This document shows positions 27,075 to 35,184 of a DNA stretch of 64,000 nucleotides, piece after piece; positions within the stretch are counted from its first letter, which is position 1, and every line of letters begins with the position of its first letter. Position numbers and translations under genes: made by a program. This DNA is from Streptomyces broussonetiae (GTDB lineage Bacteria > Actinomycetota > Actinomycetes > Streptomycetales > Streptomycetaceae): assembly GCF_009796285.1 (NCBI RefSeq), contig NZ_CP047020.1, positions 5,642,001 to 5,706,000 of the forward strand, read 5' to 3'. The notes beneath the pieces were generated by a model, which searched no databases, was not told the origin of the DNA, and saw nothing but the letters and a program-made list of their open reading frames with translations.

Positions 27075-27955
27075 GGCCCGGGAGGAGCCCGTGGGCGGGG
27101 CGCGTACGGCGGTCCGGCCCCGGGCGGCGCCCGCGGCGGGCCACGGCCGCGCTGCTCGCCTCGGCCCTCCTCCTCGGCGGCTGCGCCCAGTCCGTGGACC
27201 CCATCGAGCGCCTCGGCAGGAAGGCCGCCGAGCGGGTCCGCCCGCACGGCCCGCACCGCCCCGCCCCGGACCCGAACTACCGTCGCTGGGGCCTGGCCGA
27301 GCCCCTCGCCAGCCCGCCCCGGCCGGCCGCCCGCACCCTCGCGCTCTCCCCGCACAGCGCGGGCCGCTCCCTGCCCCGCGTCATGGACCACGTGCCCACC
27401 CGCGACCCGGTCGTCTTCCTCACCTACGACGACGGCGCCGACAAGGACCCCCGCTTCGTGGACATGGTCCGCGAACTGCGGCTGCCGGTCACCATGTTCC
27501 TCACCGACAGCATCGCCGGCCCCGGCTACGGCCATTTCGCCCGCCTGCACCGGCTGGGCGCCGGCATCCAGAACCACACCCTCGACCACCGCGCGCTGGC
27601 CGGACTGCCCTACCCCGGCCAGCGCGCCGAGATCTGCGGTCAGCAGGACCGCCTCAGGTCCAGCCTGGGCCTGCGCCCCAGCCTCTTCCGTCCGCCCTAC
27701 GGCGCGTACGACACCACCACCCTGCGCGCGGCCACCGACTGCGGCATCTCCGCGATCGTCCTGTGGCGCGCCACCATGACCCCGACCGACCTGGCCTACG
27801 CCCGCGGCAAGCCCCGCCTGGGTCCCGGCGACATCGTCCTGGTCGGCCCGGACGAGACGGTGGGCCGGGCCCTGCGGGACCGCACGATCCGGGTCCTGCG
27901 CAGGGTGCAGCAGCGGGGACTGACGGTGGGGCGGCTCGAGGACTACCTGAACTGA
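27071..27955 (+). CDS. second polysaccharide deacetylase, lipoprotein
   Basis: A 294-residue protein starting at GTG that overlaps the previous stop (GTGA). A twin-Arg-rich N-terminus leads into a lipobox LLLGGC (Cys near residue 37). The NodB domain has TYDDGADKD, HTLDH and FRPPYGAYD, all catalytic residues present. It is a diverged paralog of the upstream gene: both end in RLEDYL and share RWGLAE after the linker. The pair arose by tandem duplication and is co-expressed. Confidence 0.9.
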   Translation: MRPGRSPWAGRVRRSGPGRRPRRATAALLASALLLGGCAQSVDPIERLGRKAAERVRPHGPHRPAPDPNYRRWGLAEPLASPPRPAARTLALSPHSAGRSLPRVMDHVPTRDPVVFLTYDDGADKDPRFVDMVRELRLPVTMFLTDSIAGPGYGHFARLHRLGAGIQNHTLDHRALAGLPYPGQRAEICGQQDRLRSSLGLRPSLFRPPYGAYDTTTLRAATDCGISAIVLWRATMTPTDLAYARGKPRLGPGDIVLVGPDETVGRALRDRTIRVLRRVQQRGLTVGRLEDYLN

Positions 27956-28121
27956 TCGGCGCCGGTCGGCACGGTTCGGCCCGTCCGGCGACCGAGAGCG
28001 AGGCCGTTCGGGCCTGGGCGGGGGCCGGAGCGGCAGCTCCCGGTGACGGCGGGGCGACGCCGCCACCCGGCGCACCCGGGGCACCCGGCGCGGGCAATCT
28101 TCGGCCGACGCGCCACGGGCA

Positions 28122-28148
28122 TTGGCACTCCGCTTGACCGAGTGCTAA
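28122..28148. promoter_or_regulatory. CIRCE element 1 (HrcA site)
   Basis: TTGGCACTC (28122-28130), a 9-bp spacer, and GAGTGCTAA (28140-28148) match the CIRCE consensus TTAGCACTC-N9-GAGTGCTAA with one base changed. It overlaps the -35 region of the groES promoter, so HrcA bound here would block RNA polymerase. Confidence 0.9.
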
Positions 28149-28163
28149 TCCCGGTCATAGTCT
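28134..28163 (+). promoter_or_regulatory. groES-groEL1 promoter
   Basis: TTGACC (28134-28139) lies inside CIRCE 1. CATAGT (28156-28161, 16-bp spacer) or TAGTCT (28158-28163, 18-bp spacer) can serve as the -10. Transcription would start about 28168-28172, inside the second CIRCE. Confidence 0.65.
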
Positions 28164-28169
28164 CGGCTC

Positions 28170-28194
28170 TGGCACTCGACGCGTGAGAGTGCCA
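28170..28194. promoter_or_regulatory. CIRCE element 2 (HrcA site)
   Basis: TGGCACTC (28170-28177), a 9-bp spacer, and GAGTGCCA (28187-28194) form a perfect inverted repeat at the expected transcript start. Two CIRCE copies in front of groES allow cooperative HrcA repression at normal temperature. Confidence 0.85.
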
Positions 28195-28294
28195 AAAACG
28201 CGACGGGCAGGTCCGGCACCCGCGACGACGGATCCACCTGGTCGCCACCTCAGACAGTTAACCCCGTGAGATCTCCGAAGGGGGAGGTCGGATC

Positions 28295-28603
28295 GTGACG
28301 ACCACCAGCTCCAAGGTTGCCATCAAGCCGCTCGAGGACCGCATCGTGGTCCAGCCGCTCGACGCCGAGCAGACCACCGCCTCTGGCCTGGTCATCCCGG
28401 ACACCGCGAAGGAGAAGCCCCAGGAGGGCGCCGTCCTCGCCGTGGGCCCGGGCCGCTTCGAGAACGGCGAGCGTCTGCCGCTCGACGTCAAGGTCGGCGA
28501 CGTCGTCCTGTACAGCAAGTACGGCGGCACCGAGGTGAAGTACAACGGCGAGGAGTACCTCGTCCTCTCGGCTCGCGACGTGCTCGCGATCATCGAGAAG
28601 TAA
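28295..28603 (+). CDS. groES: co-chaperonin GroES
   Basis: A 102-residue co-chaperonin that caps the GroEL ring. It contains IKPLEDRIVVQPLDAEQTTAS with the mobile loop, GPGRFENG, and VLYSKYGGTEVKYNGEEYL. The start is GTG with GGGGGAGG 6 nt upstream. It lies under two CIRCE elements and 123 bp upstream of groEL1. Confidence 0.98.
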   Translation: MTTTSSKVAIKPLEDRIVVQPLDAEQTTASGLVIPDTAKEKPQEGAVLAVGPGRFENGERLPLDVKVGDVVLYSKYGGTEVKYNGEEYLVLSARDVLAIIEK

Positions 28604-28631
28604 TCACCTCGAGCAACCCTTTGCTCCTGAG

Positions 28632-28683
28632 CTGCGCCCCTGGCCCCCGCGACCGATAACGAAGCCGGGCGTCCGGGGCGCAG
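28632..28683 (+). other. groES-groEL1 intercistronic hairpin
   Basis: CTGCGCCCC (28632-28640) and GGGGCGCAG (28675-28683) can pair over 9 bp around a 34-nt loop in the gap between groES and groEL1. It may act as a partial terminator or processing/stability site that sets the ratio of the two products. It has no T-run. Confidence 0.4.
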
Positions 28684-28726
28684 TTGTCTTTCCACCCATT
28701 AGATTTCCGAGAGGGCTCCCGCTGTC

Positions 28727-30355
28727 ATGGCGAAGATCCTGAAGTTCGACGAGGACGCCCGTCGCGCCCTCGAGCGCGGCGTCAACAAGCTGGCCGACAC
28801 GGTGAAGGTGACGATCGGCCCCAAGGGCCGCAACGTCGTCATCGACAAGAAGTTCGGCGCCCCCACCATCACCAACGACGGTGTCACGATCGCCCGCGAG
28901 GTCGAGATCGAGGACCCGTACGAGAACCTCGGCGCGCAGCTGGTGAAGGAGGTGGCGACCAAGACCAACGACATCGCGGGTGACGGCACCACCACCGCCA
29001 CCGTGCTCGCCCAGGCGCTGGTGCGCGAGGGCCTGAAGAACGTCGCCGCCGGTGCCTCCCCGGCCGCCCTGAAGAAGGGCATCGACGCCGCCGTCAAGGC
29101 CGTCTCCGAGGACCTGCTCGCCACGGCCCGCCCGATCGACGAGAAGTCCGACATCGCCGCCGTCGCCGCGCTGTCCGCCCAGGACCAGCAGGTCGGCGAG
29201 CTGATCGCCGAGGCGATGGACAAGGTCGGCAAGGACGGTGTCATCACCGTCGAGGAGTCGAACACCTTCGGTCTGGAGCTGGACTTCACCGAGGGCATGG
29301 CCTTCGACAAGGGCTACCTGTCGCCGTACTTCGTGACGGACCAGGAGCGCATGGAGGCCGTCCTTGAGGACCCCTACATCCTCATCAACCAGGGCAAGAT
29401 CAGCTCCATCCAGGACCTGCTTCCGCTGCTGGAGAAGGTCATCCAGGCCGGTGCCTCCAAGCCGCTGCTGATCATCGCCGAGGACGTCGAGGGCGAGGCC
29501 CTGTCGACCCTGGTCGTCAACAAGATCCGCGGCACCTTCAACGCGGTCGCGGTCAAGGCCCCCGGCTTCGGCGACCGCCGCAAGGCGATGCTGGAGGACC
29601 TGGCGATCCTCACCGGTGCCACGGTCATCTCCGAGGAGGTCGGCCTCAAGCTCGACCAGGTCGGCCTCGATGTGCTGGGCTCCGCCCGCCGCGTCACCGT
29701 CACCAAGGACGACACCACGGTCGTCGACGGCGCCGGTGACTCCGCTGCCGTCACCGGCCGCGTCGCCCAGATCAAGGCCGAGATCGAGAACACCGACTCC
29801 GACTGGGACCGCGAGAAGCTCCAGGAGCGCCTCGCGAAGCTGGCCGGCGGCGTGTGCGTGATCAAGGTCGGCGCCGCCACCGAGGTGGAGCTGAAGGAGA
29901 AGAAGCACCGTCTGGAGGACGCCATCTCCGCGACCCGCGCCGCGGTCGAGGAGGGCATCGTCTCCGGTGGTGGCTCCGCCCTGGTCCACGCCTCGAAGAT
30001 CCTCGAGGGCAACCTCGACAAGACCGGCGACGAGGCCACCGGTGTCGCGGTCGTCCGCAACGCCGTGGTCGAGCCGCTGCGCTGGATCGGCGAGAACGCC
30101 GGCCAGGAGGGCTACGTCATCGTCTCCAAGGTCAAGGACCTGGACAAGGGGCAGGGCTACAACGCCGCCACCGGCGAGTACGGCGACCTGGTCAAGGCCG
30201 GCGTCATCGACCCGGTGAAGGTCACCCGCTCCGCCCTGGAGAACGCCGCCTCCATCGCCTCCCTCCTGCTGACGACCGAGACCCTGGTCGTCGAGAAGAA
30301 GGAAGAGGAGCCGGAGGCCGCGGGCCACGGCCACAGCCACGGCCACGCCCACTGA
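28727..30355 (+). CDS. groEL1: chaperonin GroEL1
   Basis: A 542-residue 60-kDa chaperonin with all family landmarks: AKILKFDEDARRALERG, the ATP site GPKGRNVVIDKKFGAPTITN and DGTTTATVLAQ, and GGGSALVHA. The C-terminus is not the Gly-Met repeat but a His-rich GHGHSHGHAH tail, which marks the GroEL1 type of actinobacteria that have a second groEL elsewhere. The tail could bind metal. It is expressed from the CIRCE-controlled promoter with groES. Confidence 0.98.
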   Translation: MAKILKFDEDARRALERGVNKLADTVKVTIGPKGRNVVIDKKFGAPTITNDGVTIAREVEIEDPYENLGAQLVKEVATKTNDIAGDGTTTATVLAQALVREGLKNVAAGASPAALKKGIDAAVKAVSEDLLATARPIDEKSDIAAVAALSAQDQQVGELIAEAMDKVGKDGVITVEESNTFGLELDFTEGMAFDKGYLSPYFVTDQERMEAVLEDPYILINQGKISSIQDLLPLLEKVIQAGASKPLLIIAEDVEGEALSTLVVNKIRGTFNAVAVKAPGFGDRRKAMLEDLAILTGATVISEEVGLKLDQVGLDVLGSARRVTVTKDDTTVVDGAGDSAAVTGRVAQIKAEIENTDSDWDREKLQERLAKLAGGVCVIKVGAATEVELKEKKHRLEDAISATRAAVEEGIVSGGGSALVHASKILEGNLDKTGDEATGVAVVRNAVVEPLRWIGENAGQEGYVIVSKVKDLDKGQGYNAATGEYGDLVKAGVIDPVKVTRSALENAASIASLLLTTETLVVEKKEEEPEAAGHGHSHGHAH

Positions 30356-30374
30356 GCCACGCCGCTCTCGAGCG

Positions 30375-30411
30375 AAGGCCCGGCACCCCGCGAGGGGGGC
30401 CGGGCCTTCGC
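30375..30411. terminator. groEL1 terminator
   Basis: GAAGGCCCGGC (30375-30385) pairs with GCCGGGCCTTC (30400-30410), with further CCCC/GGGG pairing inside and a GCGA loop. It lies in the gap before the convergent SnoaL-like gene and probably serves both. Confidence 0.8.
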
Positions 30412-30446
30412 CCTGTCCGCCGCCGCCCTGTCCGTGCCTCGAGGGT

Positions 30447-31154
30447 CTACTTCTCCAACTCGTCCAGTGCGCCGAGCTGTTGCATCAGCCCCAGCATGTC
30501 GTCCTGCCACCAGATCTCGGTGATCTTGCCGTCGTCACCGAACCGGAACATCGTCGTCCCGGTCATCGCGACCTTCCGCCCGGTGGCCGCGATCCCCAGG
30601 AAGTCGCCCTTGTGCGTGGCGTGCGCGGTCCATCGTGCGCAGGCCCGGCCGCCCTGGGTGAGCAGGTCCTCGATGGTGAACGTGAGGTCGAAGGCCGCGC
30701 GCCACATCCGGTACTCGGCGCGGACGTTGTCCAGCCCGAGGGTGTCCTGCGGATTGATCGGATCGTGGGTGTGGATGTCCTCGTCCAACAGGTCGTTGAA
30801 CGGCGGCAGTTCATCCGGGGCCGTCAGCGCCGCGAAGAACCGCCGTACGGTCTCCTCCGCCAGCCACTCGTCCCGCACGACGTCCAGGTCCGTGAACGTC
30901 GGCATCTCGTCGCAGAGGGCAAGGATCCCCTGGAAGACCGTGTCGGTCTCGGGGAGGTTCGAGTTCCGCATCGCCTCCTCGTACGACGGGAACTCCACGA
31001 CTTCGACGATGTGCGACGCGTCCGAGCGGTCCTTGCCGACGAGTGCGTGCGCCGCCGCCCGCCTCCCCTTGGTCTGTGCGACCCAGTCGTCCATGAGCCG
31101 GTTCATCTCGTCCAGCCGGCTCGTCCTGCACTCGATGAGCTGTACGAAGGTCAT
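30447..31154 (-). CDS. two-domain protein, C-terminal SnoaL-like
   Basis: A 235-residue protein. Residues 1-95 look like an antibiotic-monooxygenase/Dabb-type ferredoxin fold (VQLIECRTSRLDEMNRLMDD and ASHIVEVVEFPSYEEAM). Residues 100-235 form a SnoaL-like cone domain (VRRFFAAL, DIHTHDPINPQ, WTAHATHKGDFLGIAATGR, KITEIWWQDDMLGLMQQLG). SnoaL-like proteins include polyketide cyclases and small-molecule isomerases. Nearby genes do not define a pathway, so the substrate is unknown. Transcribed alone, convergent with groEL1. Confidence 0.8.
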   Translation of the reverse strand: MTFVQLIECRTSRLDEMNRLMDDWVAQTKGRRAAAHALVGKDRSDASHIVEVVEFPSYEEAMRNSNLPETDTVFQGILALCDEMPTFTDLDVVRDEWLAEETVRRFFAALTAPDELPPFNDLLDEDIHTHDPINPQDTLGLDNVRAEYRMWRAAFDLTFTIEDLLTQGGRACARWTAHATHKGDFLGIAATGRKVAMTGTTMFRFGDDGKITEIWWQDDMLGLMQQLGALDELEK

Positions 31155-31252
31155 GACGCCGCCTCCCGGCCCCCCCTGGCCCGGTTTCTGTCACGCTCAT
31201 TTTCGCCCCATTTCCACACCGGAGCGACGGCGTCACCCACGCGTCCGCGGGG

Positions 31253-32026
31253 CTACTGCGGCCCGTACCTGCGCCCGGTCCTCGAGCTGATCCCGCCCAT
31301 CAGCCCACGGGGTGTCACCTTCACCAGGCCCATGAGCGCCTTGTAGCGCGGGTCGGGGATCGACAACGACTTCCCGCGCGCCAGATCGGCCAGGGCCGCC
31401 GAGACCAGCTTGTCGGCGTCCAGCCACATCCAGCCCGGGATGTTGTCCGTGCCCATCCCGGCCCGCTGGTGGAACTCGGTGCGCACAAAGCCGGGGCACA
31501 GGGCCATCAGGCGCACACCGCTGCCCGCCAGGTCCCGGGCCGCGCCCTGCGTGAACTGCACGACCCATGCCTTGGAGGCGCCGTAGGTGCCGCGCGGCAC
31601 GAAGGCGGCCACGGAGGCGACGTTGACGATCCCGCCCCGGCGCCGCTCGCGCATCGCCTCGGCCGCCGCCGACGTCAGCCGGAGCACCGCCTCGCAGTGC
31701 ACCTTGAGCATCCTCAGCTCGTCGGTCATGGCCACGTCGAGATAGCGGCCCTTGTTGCCGAACCCGGCGTTGTTGACCAGCAGGTCGACCGGGTTCTTCC
31801 GGTCGCCGAGCCGGTCGGCCACCGTCTCGATGCCCTTGTCCTCGGACAGGTCGGCGCTCAGCACCTCCACCTCGATGCCGTGCCGGTCGTGCAGTTCGGT
31901 CGCCTGCTCGCGCAGTCGCCCGGTGTCCCGCGCCACCAGGACCAGGTCATGCCCGTCCGCCGCCAGCCGCCGCGCGAACGCGGCGCCGATGCCCGCGGTC
32001 GATCCCGTAATCAGAGCCGTTGTCAT
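31253..32026 (-). CDS. short-chain dehydrogenase
   Basis: A 257-residue SDR with TGSTAGIG at residues 7-14, LVNNAGFG near 88, and the YGASKAW catalytic motif near 156. The C-terminal region (ALADLARGKSLSIPDPRYK) is like DltE or YqjQ-type reductases that act on carbonyl compounds. ATG at 32026 is preceded 6 nt upstream by TACCCT, giving a leaderless promoter. Substrate unknown. Confidence 0.9.
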   Translation of the reverse strand: MTTALITGSTAGIGAAFARRLAADGHDLVLVARDTGRLREQATELHDRHGIEVEVLSADLSEDKGIETVADRLGDRKNPVDLLVNNAGFGNKGRYLDVAMTDELRMLKVHCEAVLRLTSAAAEAMRERRRGGIVNVASVAAFVPRGTYGASKAWVVQFTQGAARDLAGSGVRLMALCPGFVRTEFHQRAGMGTDNIPGWMWLDADKLVSAALADLARGKSLSIPDPRYKALMGLVKVTPRGLMGGISSRTGRRYGPQ

Positions 32027-32100
32027 GGCCCAAGGGTAGTGACCCGGACCGACGGCGTCCGCTGCCGCGGGATCCGCGCGAGAGCCCCGATGACGGCACC

Positions 32101-32769
32101 TCAGCCCTGCTGCGCCGCTACGTAATTGCGCGCCCGCGCCAGCGCCTGCGAATGCAGCGCCTCGCCCGCCGCGAGGAGCCGCGGCAGCAGTTCCTGCTCG
32201 GTGGTGACCGCGCGGAACTGCATCTCCACCGTCACCCCGTGGTCCGGCCGGTGCACGATCTCGACCGGGTCGCCCGCCCGGATCTCGCCCGGTTCGATCA
32301 CCCGGAGGTAGGCACCCGCCGCGGCCTTCCGGGTGAATCTCTTGACCCAGCCGCGCTCGCCCAAATGGCCCTGGAACGTACGACACGGAATCCGGCCCGA
32401 GGTCACCTCCAGGACGAGGCTCCTGCCGATCCGCCAGCGCTCTCCGATCAGCGCCCGGGAGACCTCCAGGCCTTCCGTCGTCAGGTTCTCCCCGAAGCAA
32501 CCGTTGGCCAACGATCTGTCGAGTTCGCGCTCCCATTCGTCGAGGTCCTCGCGCGCGAACGCGTACACCGCCTGCTCGTCCCCGCCGTGGTGCCGCAGGT
32601 CGCACACGGAGTCCCCGGCGAGCCCGCTCGCGCCGACCCCCTTGGGGCCAGGCGCCGCCACCCGCACCGGCCCGGCGGCCGGCTTCTTGTCGATGCCCGT
32701 CACGCCCTCCGCCTGATCCGTGTACGGCACCGGCTGCGGGTGGCCCAGATTGACCGAGAGAACCTTCAT
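32101..32769 (-). CDS. MOSC-domain protein, YiiM-like
   Basis: A 222-residue protein. The MOSC core spans residues 35-160: the HHGGDEQAVYAFAREDLDEW motif, CFGENLTTEGL, and the conserved Cys in GRIPCRTFQGHLGERGW. A 3-alpha domain follows (GVTVEMQFRAVTTEQELLPRL). MOSC proteins carry sulfur or reduce N-hydroxylated compounds using a Mo cofactor, as in the YiiM group. A TACCGT box 6 nt before the ATG indicates a leaderless message. Confidence 0.9.
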   Translation of the reverse strand: MKVLSVNLGHPQPVPYTDQAEGVTGIDKKPAAGPVRVAAPGPKGVGASGLAGDSVCDLRHHGGDEQAVYAFAREDLDEWERELDRSLANGCFGENLTTEGLEVSRALIGERWRIGRSLVLEVTSGRIPCRTFQGHLGERGWVKRFTRKAAAGAYLRVIEPGEIRAGDPVEIVHRPDHGVTVEMQFRAVTTEQELLPRLLAAGEALHSQALARARNYVAAQQG

Positions 32770-32849
32770 GTGCGCACGGTACGCGGGCCCACCTCAAAGC
32801 GTCGAGCGAATATTGGGCAACTTCCCCAAGCGGGGCTTATGCTCAAAGG

Positions 32850-33758
32850 GTGATAGAGGCACGTCATCTCCGAGTCCTGCGCGCCGTCGCCGCCACCGGT
32901 TCCTTCTCGGGGGCGGGGCGTGAACTGGGCTGCACCCAGCCGGCCGTCAGCCAGCAGATGAAGGTCCTGGAGACCTCGGTCGGCACTCCGCTGCTGGTCC
33001 GCAGCGGCCGTGAGATGCGCCTGACCCAGGCCGGCGAGGCCCTGGTCCGCCATGCCTCCGGCATCCTCGCCGGGCTCACCGCCGCCGAGGAGGAGGTCGC
33101 CGCCATCGCGGGCCTCAGGGCCGGCCGGGTCCGGCTGGTCTCCTTCCCCAGCGGTAGTTCCACCCTGGTCCCCACCGCCCTGGCCGCCCTGCGTGCCGCC
33201 CACCCCGGCACCCGTGTCTTCCTGGAGGAGGCCGAGCCCCCGAGGTCGGTCGCGCTGCTGCGCGAGGGTGACTGCGACCTGGCCCTGGCCTTCCGCTACG
33301 GCGGAGCGGCGGCCGCCGAGGACTGGGACGATCTCGTCGTACGGCCTCTGCTGACGGACCGTCTGGTGGCCCTGGTGCCCGAGCGGCACCGCCTCGCGCG
33401 CGCGGAGAGTGTGGCCATCGGTGAACTGGCCCAGGAGCCCTGGATCGCGGGCTGCCCGCGCTGCCGTGGTCAGCTGGTCGAGGTCTGCGAGGGGGCCGGC
33501 TTCACCCCGCGCATCGACTTCGCCACGGACGACTACCCGGCCGTGGTCGGCCTGGTCGGCGCGGGCCTCGGGGTGGCCGTACTGCCGCAGCTCGCGGTGG
33601 AGTCGGTCCGGCCGAGGGGCGTGCGCACGGTGCGGCTGGAGCCCGCGGTGCGCCGCGAGATCGTCGCCCTCACCCTGCCCGACCTGGCGCAGGTGCCCGC
33701 CGTGGCGGCGACGCTGGAACAACTGGCCCGGGCGGCCACGCGCGCGCAGGGACGCTGA
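32850..33758 (+). CDS. LysR-family transcriptional regulator
   Basis: A 302-residue regulator. The N-terminal winged helix reads LRVLRAVAATGSFSGAGREL and CTQPAVSQQMKVLE, and the effector domain runs from about 90 to 295. The GTG start follows TATGCT by 6 nt. A CCCC-AAG-CGGGG inverted repeat just upstream of that -10 could be its own site. It is divergent from the MOSC gene (80-bp gap), the usual arrangement of a LysR regulator with its target, so the MOSC gene is a candidate target. Confidence 0.92.
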   Translation: MIEARHLRVLRAVAATGSFSGAGRELGCTQPAVSQQMKVLETSVGTPLLVRSGREMRLTQAGEALVRHASGILAGLTAAEEEVAAIAGLRAGRVRLVSFPSGSSTLVPTALAALRAAHPGTRVFLEEAEPPRSVALLREGDCDLALAFRYGGAAAAEDWDDLVVRPLLTDRLVALVPERHRLARAESVAIGELAQEPWIAGCPRCRGQLVEVCEGAGFTPRIDFATDDYPAVVGLVGAGLGVAVLPQLAVESVRPRGVRTVRLEPAVRREIVALTLPDLAQVPAVAATLEQLARAATRAQGR

Positions 33759-33812
33759 GCGCCCGGCCCTGCGCGCGCGTGCCCGTCGAGGCGTGATTGA
33801 AGAAACGTTCCT

Positions 33813-34142
33813 TCAGTGGCTCGAGGCGGTGTCCCCGCTGGTGGTCGACGCCGACACCAGGCGGTTACGAGCCCGTCCCATCAACTCTTCGCGCTCGTCC
33901 TCGGTCAGGCCGCCCCACACGCCGTACGGCTCGCGCACGGCCAGCGCGTGCGCCGCGCACTCCGCACGGACGGGGCACCTCATGCAGACCTCCTTGGCCG
34001 AGTTCTCGCGAGCGCTCCGAGCCGCCCCGCGCTCGCCCTCCGGGTGAAAGAAGAGCGAGCTGTCCACCCCGCGGCAGGCAGCGAGGAGCTGCCAGTCCCA
34101 CAGGTCCGCGTTCGGTCCGGGAAGGCGGGAGAAATCTGCCAT
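33813..34142 (-). CDS. whiD: WhiB-family sporulation regulator WhiD
   Basis: A 109-residue Wbl protein. Cys23, Cys53, Cys56 and Cys62 form the C-X29-C-X2-C-X5-C iron-sulfur pattern. GVWGG and the basic C-terminal RARNRL follow. The sequence MADFSRLPGPNADLWDWQLL is that of WhiD, needed for late sporulation septation and spore maturation in S. coelicolor. It binds a [4Fe-4S] cluster and works with the principal sigma factor. The ATG at 34142 gives the known N-terminus. It is divergent from bldM. Confidence 0.93.
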   Translation of the reverse strand: MADFSRLPGPNADLWDWQLLAACRGVDSSLFFHPEGERGAARSARENSAKEVCMRCPVRAECAAHALAVREPYGVWGGLTEDEREELMGRARNRLVSASTTSGDTASSH

Positions 34143-34524
34143 TACGTGACCCCTTGTCGCCGTTCTGGGCGGATACGGTGCCAACGACCGTACATCTCCG
34201 GTCTAAGGAGATGAAAATATGACTCATTGCGAATCTAGCCTCGGACATCCCGAAACGGGAAGAAAAGCGGCCAAATGGGGCACGGGTTGTGATGAAAAGT
34301 TGAGAGTCTGTTGGCCGTGTCTGCACCGTGTCGAGACCCTCACGTAGAGTGCCGATGACGGCATGCAGCCCCGTAACTCTTTCGAGTGACCGTCGTTGAG
34401 AGTGCGGAGGCGGTTGAGAACACCAGCGCTCGGGCAGGCGTCCGAGGCGGTCGACCGCACAGGTGACGATTTCCGTACCAGCCTGGAGGCTCAAGGTGAC
34501 GCGCATCAGCTGCGGAGGGCGGTC
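34143..34524. promoter_or_regulatory. whiD-bldM divergent control region
   Basis: A 382-bp region between two developmental genes, less GC-rich than its surroundings. The part next to whiD (34200-34330) has several A/T-rich stretches and must hold the whiD promoters. The part next to bldM holds an exact sigma-BldN-type promoter (34372-34399), and GGAGGG at 34514-34519 precedes the bldM ATG. No protein gene is visible in it. Confidence 0.6.
34372..34399 (+). promoter_or_regulatory. bldM promoter, sigma-BldN type
   Basis: CGTAAC (34372-34377), a 16-bp spacer, and CGTTGA (34394-34399) match the published sigma-BldN promoter form CGTAAC-16-CGTTGA exactly. Known biology places bldMp1 under sigma-BldN, so this is very likely that promoter. 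The predicted 5' leader is about 120 nt. Confidence 0.85.
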
Positions 34525-35136
34525 ATGACATCCGTCCTCGTCTGCGACGACTCCCCGCTTGCCCGAGAAGCCCTGCGCCGCGCGGTCGCGACCGTGCCCG
34601 GTGTCGAGCGTGTGACGACGGCGGCCAACGGCGAGGAAGTGCTCCGCCGCTGGGGCGCCGACCGCTCCGACCTCATCCTGATGGATGTGCGCATGCCCGG
34701 CCTGGGCGGGGTGGAAACCGTGCGCCGGCTGCTGTCCGCCGACCCGGGCGCGCGCATCATCATGCTCACCGTCGCCGAGGACCTCGACGGCGTGGCCCTC
34801 GCGGTCGCCGCCGGCGCCCGGGGCTACCTGCACAAGGACGCCTCGCGCGCGGAGCTGCGGGCCACGGTGACGCAGGCGCTGGCCGACCCGACCTGGCGGC
34901 TGGCCCCGCGCCGGCTCCGTTCGGCCGAGATGGGCGCCGCGCCCACCCTCACCGCGCGTGAGATCCAGGTCCTGGAGGGCATGAGCCACGGCCGCTCCAA
35001 CGCGGAGATCGGCCGTGAGCTGTTCCTCTCCGAGGACACGGTCAAGACGCACGCGCGCCGCCTGTTCAAGAAGCTCGGCGCCTCGGACCGGGCCCACGCG
35101 GTGGCGCTCGGCTTCCGCTGGGGACTGGTCCGGTAG
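34525..35136 (+). CDS. bldM: atypical response regulator BldM
   Basis: A 203-residue regulator needed for aerial hyphae and spore formation. The receiver domain (1-120) keeps Asp8, Asp9 and Asp54 (ILMDVRMPG). The C-terminal LuxR-type helix-turn-helix is LTAREIQVLEGMSHGRSNAE with SEDTVKTHARRLFKKLG. No histidine kinase is adjacent, in line with BldM being an orphan that works as a homodimer or as a heterodimer with WhiI. ATG at 34525 has GGAGGG 5 nt upstream; the frame continues upstream without a good start. Confidence 0.95.
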   Translation: MTSVLVCDDSPLAREALRRAVATVPGVERVTTAANGEEVLRRWGADRSDLILMDVRMPGLGGVETVRRLLSADPGARIIMLTVAEDLDGVALAVAAGARGYLHKDASRAELRATVTQALADPTWRLAPRRLRSAEMGAAPTLTAREIQVLEGMSHGRSNAEIGRELFLSEDTVKTHARRLFKKLGASDRAHAVALGFRWGLVR

Positions 35137-35139
35137 CCA

Positions 35140-35184
35140 GTGTCCGGCCCTGCGGGGCAGGCGGGCCCGGCCGCCACCGGACAC
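35140..35184 (+). terminator. bldM terminator
   Basis: GTGTCCGG (35140-35147) pairs with CCGGACAC (35177-35184), with inner GCCC/GGGC pairing. It begins 3 bp after the bldM stop. Confidence 0.6.
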
